Of a DNA stretch of 10,913 nt, positions 6,362 through 10,913 are shown piece after piece. Positions within the stretch are counted from its first letter, which is position 1; the number at the start of each line of letters is the position of its first letter. Source of the DNA: CAYQDF01 sp964416175 (GTDB lineage Bacteria > Chloroflexota > Anaerolineae > Anaerolineales > UBA4823); assembly GCA_964416175.1 (NCBI GenBank), contig CAYQDF010000105.1:1-10913 (forward strand). The letters run 5' to 3'. Under the pieces are notes generated by a model. It was not told where the DNA came from, searched no databases, and saw nothing but the letters and a program-made list of their open reading frames with translations. The position numbers and the translations under genes are program-made.

Positions 6362-7411
6362 CCCCTGACCGAAATCATATTTATCCAGGATCGAGAGGAT
6401 GTAATTCTTCTCTTCGCCTGGCAGGTCCTTCTCCAGAGTGCAGAACGCTTTGAGGAACATCACGCAAGCGTGCTGACCGGTCTTCTGCACGAGCCCGTGG
6501 TCCAGAGTCTTGTCGATCAGCTCGTAAGCCACGTCCCAGGGTCCCCGGTCGAAGTTGAAGTTTTCGAAGATCTCGTCCAGCTCCGAGATCTCGACGAGAT
6601 TGCGGCGGTGCGACTTATCGTCGCGAAACGAGGGGTGATCCGAGACGATCTCAGCCAGGCGCAGGATCTCAGAGCGCTGGATATTGGAGATGGCGGGTTT
6701 CGCCGGCGCAGGCTCCACTGCGTGAGCTGTCGGTGCCGGTTCCCGACCTTCCAGGAGGAGGATGTCCTGCACGATCCTCAGCCGGAAGGTCTCGCTGATC
6801 GGCGTGAGATCTCTAAATTTTGAAGAAGGAACAAAGCCGAGCAGGATCCCTCTCTGGCGGGCGCTTTCCTTGAGGACCAGCTCGATCACCGCGTTCGGGG
6901 GTCGTTCGTGGACGATAAAGATCCGGGCTTCTGCCTGGAAGACGTCTGCGAAAAGTTCGATGATCTCTTTCAACATCGCCCGATGGAGGCGGTTGGGGTT
7001 ATCCAGGATCGCATCGGCGATCCGGATCAGCATACGCTTGTCCTGGTCCTGCCGGCTCACCAGGGTAAATTCGTGCAGGTCACCGCTGATCGGATCGGGG
7101 ATGAAGCTGTTGGCGATGTTGAAGCCGAGGGAGCTCAGGGTGGGGGAGAGGATCTCCAGGTAATCTGCCTCCAGGCTCATATCCGAAAGCGCGTCGAAGG
7201 GCGAGGCTTCCATCTCCGGGAAGGTGAAGGAGGTCTGCGGGCCTCCCTGGACCTCCGAGGCCGGCCGCATCGCGTCGGCGGTCTTGCCGGACGAGCCCTC
7301 CTGCACGGGAGCCACCGGGGGAGGTTGGAGCCTTTCCTGGGTCTCTACTTTACTGCCCGAGGCAGATGCGGCTTCGCCTTGTTTGCTTTCTTCGGGTATC
7401 GTTTCTGGCAC
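6359..7411 (-). CDS. unrecognised domain plus C-terminal EAD-like module
   Basis: A 350-residue soluble protein. Residues 1-65 are low-complexity and probably disordered. Residues about 70-222 form a globular domain not recognised with confidence; its strand-rich core (HEFTLVS, RMLIRIADAI, ARIFIVHERPPNAVIELVLK, GILLGFVPS) has the look of a restriction-endonuclease-like or similar alpha/beta fold, but no clear catalytic set is seen. After a proline/alanine linker, residues about 243-347 (RSEILRLAEIVSDH, RRNLVEISEL, GPWDVAYELIDKTLDHG, EEKNYILSILDKYDF) follow the same helical plan as the N-terminal module of the peptidase encoded next. The GTG start at 7411 is set by a full AAGGAGG six bases upstream. 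The gene starts 24 bases after the TPR gene. Likely an adaptor linking scaffold and peptidase; this is inference. Confidence 0.8.
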   Translation of the reverse strand: MPETIPEESKQGEAASASGSKVETQERLQPPPVAPVQEGSSGKTADAMRPASEVQGGPQTSFTFPEMEASPFDALSDMSLEADYLEILSPTLSSLGFNIANSFIPDPISGDLHEFTLVSRQDQDKRMLIRIADAILDNPNRLHRAMLKEIIELFADVFQAEARIFIVHERPPNAVIELVLKESARQRGILLGFVPSSKFRDLTPISETFRLRIVQDILLLEGREPAPTAHAVEPAPAKPAISNIQRSEILRLAEIVSDHPSFRDDKSHRRNLVEISELDEIFENFNFDRGPWDVAYELIDKTLDHGLVQKTGQHACVMFLKAFCTLEKDLPGEEKNYILSILDKYDFGQG

Positions 7412-7417
7412 GAAATG

Positions 7418-7424
7418 CCTCCTT
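7418..7424 (-). promoter_or_regulatory. Shine-Dalgarno fixing the GTG start of the adaptor gene
   Basis: On the minus strand AAGGAGG is followed by six bases (CATTTC) and GTG at 7411-7409. This near-perfect site, inside the 24-base gap after the TPR stop, decides the non-ATG start and shows the gene is translated independently within the operon. Confidence 0.8.
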
Positions 7425-7435
7425 GAAGGCCTGGT

Positions 7436-10400
7436 CTATGCCTTCCGTGACAGGCGCTTTTTCTGCTGTGGGGCTTTTTCCTTACGCCGCGCCTGGTGGA
7501 GGTGGGTCAGGATCGTGAAGTTGTAGGGGGTCAATCCGGCAGCTTCCTCGAGGATCGCGAGCGCCTCTTTATGGCGGCCGAGCAGATAAAGCGCCCAGCC
7601 CCTGGTATCCATGTAATTTCCTCTACTGTAAACCTCTTTCTCCAGCGAGGCTGCCTTTTCTGCCAGGTCTGCGGCTTTCTTTAAATTCTCCGGGGTGGGG
7701 AGGAGGTCGACGTAAAACCACGCCAGGGCATTGAGGACCGCGGCGGATTCGGGAGCTATCTCGATCGCCCGTACTCGGTCAGCCTCGGCGCGGGGATACG
7801 CGGCAAAGAAATCGAACATGGTGGCCCGATCCAAGTAAGCGGATGCCGCGTCTCTTCCTTCGCCTTCGAGCGCGCGGTCGTATGCTTCCTGAGCCTTGCG
7901 CGGATCGCCAGCCGCTTCCAGGACCATACCCAACCCCACCTGAGCCAGGCGGGCGTTGTATTCCTGTTTCTCCAGCAGGGTGAGGACTTCTGCAAAGGTT
8001 TTGCGGGCGGAAGCCAGGTCCCCGAAGTGGAGAAAAACTTTCCCTTTGAGCAGGAGCGCCCAATCGTCAGCCGGCTTGATTTCCAGCGAACTCTCCAATT
8101 CGGAAAGTGCTTCTTCATATTTCTCGAGATCGAGCAGGATCTCGCCTTTCGACCGACGATACCGGGCGAGATTCTCGGTCTCGGTCTCCAGCCCGATGGC
8201 AGAATCGAGGGCGTCGAGCGCTTCACTCCATTTCCCTTTGTTCTTTGCAGCACGCGCCCAGCGGACCAGGGCGTCTGCTTTCCCTTCGAGCAAGCTCGCG
8301 GCGTCCAGATTTTCTCCTCCAACCAGTTCGAGCGCCCGGTCAAATGCCCGGACAGCGCGATCGCAGGCATCCAGAGAAACCAGTGTCGTTGCCACGTACC
8401 AGTGCGTGTAGTAATCCGAAGGATTGAGCTTCAAAGCCGCATCGAGATCGTCAAGAGCTCTGGTGTAAGCGGCAAGCATCTCGTCATCCCGGTCCTGGTT
8501 GTAATAATCGTCCCCCAGGCTGATGTACACCCTGGCCCGGTTTCGGTATACAAAGGGATCGCTTCGATCGAGCTCGAGCGCCCGGTCAAAGTCTTTCAGC
8601 GCGGCATCGTACCGGCTCTGCCGGTAAGCCAAGACACCCCGGGCATTAAGGGCCCAGGCGTAGTCGGGATCAATTTCGATAGCCCTGTCGAGGGCTGCCT
8701 GAGCTTCCTCATACCGCTCGATTTCGCGCAGGGCGTAACCCTTATTGGCATACGCCCATTTGTACCCCCCGTCCCGGGCGATCGCCTGATCGTACTCCTG
8801 GATGGCGCGCTCGTACGCATCCTGTTCCGAAAACACCCTCCCGCGCTCGTTGTAAGCCCAGACGTAGTCCGGGTCGAGGCGGAGCGCCTGGTCGAGGGCG
8901 GCCAGGGCGTCATCGTAGCGGTGCAAGGTGCGCAGGGCAGAGCCCTTGTTGGCGTAAGCCCACAGGTACGTGGGGTCAAGCTGGATCGCCTGTTCGTAAT
9001 CTGCCAGCGCCTGCTCGTGATCCCCCATGGCGTCCAGGAGGACCCCCCGCTCGTTGAAAGCCCAAGTGAAGGAGGGATCGAGCTGGATGGCGCGATCGAG
9101 CGCAGTCCGGGCTTCGGCGTAACGTCCGAGGTACCGCAGTGCGTAACCCCGGTTGGCATGGGCGTATTTGTAGTCCGGGTTGAGCTCGAGGGCTCGGTCA
9201 TACTCCCGGACCGCCCTGGTGTAATCTCCCTGCTCGGAATACACCCGGCCGCGCTCGTGGATCGCCCACAGATAGGTGGGGTCGATGCGGATCGCCTGGC
9301 TCAACGACGTGAGCGCTTCGTCATACCGGCCCAGTTCGCGCAGGCAGTAGCCCCGGTTGGCGTAAGACCAGACATACCCCGGGTCGAGGGCGATCGCCTG
9401 ATTGAAATCTTTGACCGCTTCCTCGAACATCCCCTGGTTTTGAAAGAGGAGCCCACGCTCGTTGTACGCCCAGACGTAGCGCGGATCGACTGCAAGCGCC
9501 GCGTCGAATGAAGTTTTCGCTTCCTCGAACCTACCCAGGCTCCGCAGGCTGACGGCCTTGTTGGCGTGCGCCCACTGGTAAGCCGGGTCGCGCTTCAAAG
9601 CTGCGTCATACTCCTGGAGAGCCAGGGTGTGATTCCCCTGGGCCGCGTAGATCCGGCCGCGCTCATTGTACGCCCAGACGTAATCCGGGTCGAGGTGGAG
9701 CGATTCGTTGATGGACACCAGGGCTTCTTCGTACTTGCCCAACTCACGCAGGCAGTAAGCTTTGTTGGCGTGAGCGAATTTGTTCGCCGGTTCGAGGGAG
9801 ATTGCTCGATCGAGATCTACGATGGCGCGGTCGTATTCGCCGCGCGTCTGGTGCAGCGCACCACGCTCGTTATACGCCCAGGCAAAACCTGGGTCGATGG
9901 AGAGCGCCTTGTCCAGGAAGGTTTCTGCCTCGGCCAACTTCCCTTCCTGCCGGAGGGCGAAACCCTTGTTGGCGTTGGCCAGTTTGTGGTCCGGATTGAG
10001 CGCCAGCGCCCGGTCGTAATCGGCGAGCGCCTCAACCCGCTTCCCAATGTTGTGATAGAGAGCGCCGCGATCGTTGTAGACGTCAGCCAGGTTCGGATCC
10101 AGGGCCAATGCCCGGTCGTAGGCAGACAGGGCGCGCTGAGTATCTCCAATCAGGGACCAGGCGAACCCCAGGTTATAGTGAGTCTTGGGGTCGTCCGGGT
10201 GGAGCCAGATATCCAGGATCGCGCGGTCGAGGGTTGCAGTGGCGTCTGTCTCAGGCAGCCGCTCGAGCAGTTGGAGGATCAGGTTGAACCGGTTCTCGAG
10301 ATCCCCTTTGTCAAGGGTTATCTTGATGAGTTCGAATGCAAGTCCCTCCTGTTCTCCGAGCACATCCAGCAGAACTGACTGGTCTACGTCCGGCGCCCGG

Positions 10401-10582
10401 GCGTTCAGGAGCGAGAAGAGATCGATCAGCCCGGCTGCCGCGGCATCGCGATCCTGCAAGCCAGCGAGAATTTTCCTGAATAAGTCAGCAGCCTGGTCTT
10501 TCTCGCCGCGTTTCAGGTGGCTCACGATGCCTTCAAAGGCTGCCTGATGCGAGTCGACTTTTAAAACCCTTCCGTCAGTCAT
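7436..10582 (-). CDS. large TPR-repeat scaffold protein
   Basis: A 1048-residue soluble protein made almost entirely of tetratricopeptide repeats, which form a superhelix for protein binding. Residues 1-130 are helical but not clearly TPR. Canonical 34-residue TPRs begin at about 134. Repeats 3-16 (about 202-677) have no insertions and alternate between two types, one starting AYNERG and one AxANKG/R, giving seven 68-residue pairs. A degenerate, insertion-bearing repeat follows (about 678-725), then roughly eight more divergent TPRs and a basic tail (QQKKRLSRKA). The ATG at 10582 is preferred to an in-frame TTG at 10621 because GGAGGAG lies directly upstream (tight spacing) and the extra 13 residues look random. 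First gene of the operon with the two EAD-like genes, so it likely scaffolds or senses for the adaptor and peptidase. No enzymatic domain is seen. Confidence 0.92.
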   Translation of the reverse strand: MTDGRVLKVDSHQAAFEGIVSHLKRGEKDQAADLFRKILAGLQDRDAAAAGLIDLFSLLNARAPDVDQSVLLDVLGEQEGLAFELIKITLDKGDLENRFNLILQLLERLPETDATATLDRAILDIWLHPDDPKTHYNLGFAWSLIGDTQRALSAYDRALALDPNLADVYNDRGALYHNIGKRVEALADYDRALALNPDHKLANANKGFALRQEGKLAEAETFLDKALSIDPGFAWAYNERGALHQTRGEYDRAIVDLDRAISLEPANKFAHANKAYCLRELGKYEEALVSINESLHLDPDYVWAYNERGRIYAAQGNHTLALQEYDAALKRDPAYQWAHANKAVSLRSLGRFEEAKTSFDAALAVDPRYVWAYNERGLLFQNQGMFEEAVKDFNQAIALDPGYVWSYANRGYCLRELGRYDEALTSLSQAIRIDPTYLWAIHERGRVYSEQGDYTRAVREYDRALELNPDYKYAHANRGYALRYLGRYAEARTALDRAIQLDPSFTWAFNERGVLLDAMGDHEQALADYEQAIQLDPTYLWAYANKGSALRTLHRYDDALAALDQALRLDPDYVWAYNERGRVFSEQDAYERAIQEYDQAIARDGGYKWAYANKGYALREIERYEEAQAALDRAIEIDPDYAWALNARGVLAYRQSRYDAALKDFDRALELDRSDPFVYRNRARVYISLGDDYYNQDRDDEMLAAYTRALDDLDAALKLNPSDYYTHWYVATTLVSLDACDRAVRAFDRALELVGGENLDAASLLEGKADALVRWARAAKNKGKWSEALDALDSAIGLETETENLARYRRSKGEILLDLEKYEEALSELESSLEIKPADDWALLLKGKVFLHFGDLASARKTFAEVLTLLEKQEYNARLAQVGLGMVLEAAGDPRKAQEAYDRALEGEGRDAASAYLDRATMFDFFAAYPRAEADRVRAIEIAPESAAVLNALAWFYVDLLPTPENLKKAADLAEKAASLEKEVYSRGNYMDTRGWALYLLGRHKEALAILEEAAGLTPYNFTILTHLHQARRKEKAPQQKKRLSRKA
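8552..9979 (-). repeat. seven tandem 204-bp units (TPR pairs) inside the TPR gene
   Basis: The segment encodes 14 consecutive 34-residue TPRs in which odd and even repeats resemble every second neighbour more than the adjacent one. The odd type carries ANKG or ANRG followed by LR.LGRY; the even type carries YNERG followed by .QG. The DNA shows the same 204-base period, for example recurring CGCTCGTTGTACGCCCAGAC-like blocks near 8850, 9450 and 9670 on the + strand. This indicates growth by duplication of two-TPR units and makes the gene prone to unit gain or loss. Confidence 0.85.
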
Positions 10583-10640
10583 TCTCCTCCAGCCGCAGTT
10601 TTCACTTGTGTGTCGAGACAAATGGGCCGATTCTGGAGAT

Positions 10641-10646
10641 ATTGTA
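10641..10646 (-). promoter_or_regulatory. weak candidate -10 box of the TPR operon
   Basis: On the minus strand TACAAT (five of six bases of the -10 consensus) lies about 60 bases upstream of the TPR ATG in the local A/T-rich patch. No good -35 hexamer is found at 16-18 bases, so this is only a candidate. Confidence 0.2.
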
Positions 10647-10648
10647 TC

Positions 10649-10861
10649 TTAATTGTTGCCTGTTTGAGAGTTGAATCGAGAGCGAGTTTTGGGGATCTCC
10701 GACAGGCGATCCGCGATCAAAGGAGGGGGCAGGGGTTTCTCGGAGTCCGCCAGAATGCTCAAAACCAGCCTCGAGGCCGGGCTCAGGTCGAAGGGTCGGG
10801 ATGGTCCCGTATTCCCCCCCTTCCAGCCTGGAAGAGGGACCATGGGTGACGGGGGAACCAT
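10649..10861 (-). pseudogene. possible truncated winged-helix regulator fragment
   Basis: A 70-codon minus-strand frame whose middle (PFDLSPASRLVLSILADSEK and the following LIADRLSEIPKT) resembles the first helices of a winged-helix DNA-binding domain. G/C-rich third positions run as far as the SEIP residues. Just where the recognition helix should follow, the frame turns into a low-quality tail (SRFNSQTGNN) and stops. No continuation was found in the other two frames down to the TPR start, and no ribosome binding site precedes the ATG. It could be the decayed 5' part of a regulator gene that once preceded the TPR operon, or a chance frame. Confidence 0.3.
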
Positions 10862-10913
10862 GCGGTTTACGAACGTTCTCTAATTCGACAATGTCACATT
10901 TGGTTTTTCATGA
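10862..10913. other. right-edge noncoding sequence
   Basis: A/T-richer sequence with two short palindromes, GAACGTTC (10871-10878) and GACAATGTC (10887-10895). No gene is visible. It could be promoter or operator DNA for something read leftwards, but nothing decisive is seen. Confidence 0.25.

Noticed and set aside
5459..6823. Long + strand open frame (454 codons) across the peptidase and adaptor genes
   Set aside because: Antisense of two well-supported genes that happen to share a frame; it crosses their boundary and has no recognisable domains.
8027..9511. Long + strand open frame (494 codons) antisense to the TPR gene
   Set aside because: It mirrors the regular TPR repeat on the other strand; the repeated codon pattern avoids stops in this antisense frame. 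The product matches no family, and the TPR frame is unmistakable.
8552..9979. Regular repeats resembling a CRISPR-like array
   Set aside because: The 204-base period is coding, imperfect and fully explained by TPR pairs; there are no short identical repeats with unique spacers.
9566..10378. + strand open frame (270 codons) antisense to the N-terminal TPRs
   Set aside because: Same antisense effect of a GC-rich repeat gene; no independent start signal or domain.
10583..10621. TTG start giving the TPR protein 13 extra residues
   Set aside because: No ribosome binding site before the TTG, whereas ATG 10582 directly follows GGAGGAG.

Overview
The window looks like a chromosomal segment of a moderately GC-rich bacterium. 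The alanine/proline/threonine linker after the lipoprotein cysteine, a BMP-type nucleoside transporter and a huge TPR protein next to a conflict-type peptidase would all suit a Chloroflexota (Anaerolineae-like) genome. That placement is an impression, not a proof: there is no rRNA or other phylogenetic marker here, and no RNA gene was seen.

Left part (1-3874, + strand): the downstream end of an ABC importer operon of the BMP/nucleoside class. In order it holds the 3' end of one permease, a second permease starting at a one-base stop/start overlap, a TRZ/ATZ-type amidohydrolase with a complete metal site, and a BMP-family substrate-binding lipoprotein. The ATPase is not in view and would be expected upstream. 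Together they suggest uptake of a purine nucleoside or base and its deamination inside the cell. A 276-base, lower-GC, gene-free stretch follows (3875-4150), with two strong hairpins; the second is a plausible transcription terminator.

Middle (4151-5065): a lysyl oxidase-family gene on the + strand. It keeps the copper His-x-His-x-His site and both residues that form the LTQ cofactor, but has no signal peptide. Its first ~35 codons look better as the antisense of a minus-strand C-terminal fragment. A second minus-strand coding-like tail lies just after its stop. The region looks rearranged.

Right part (5066-10582, - strand): a compact three-gene operon read leftwards: a 1048-residue TPR protein (about 25 repeats, with 14 arranged as seven near-identical 68-residue pairs), a 350-residue protein with an unrecognised middle domain and a C-terminal effector-associated-domain (EAD)-like helical module, and a 420-residue protein with an N-terminal EAD-like module fused to a trypsin-like serine peptidase with an intact catalytic triad. 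Homotypic EAD modules on neighbouring proteins are the known signature of predicted bacterial conflict (immune or programmed-death) systems in which a scaffold recruits an effector. Here the TPR protein would be scaffold or sensor, the 350-residue protein an adaptor, and the peptidase the effector. No STAND, MoxR or other NTPase is visible. Upstream of this operon (10583-10913) lies a truncated winged-helix-like fragment and little else.
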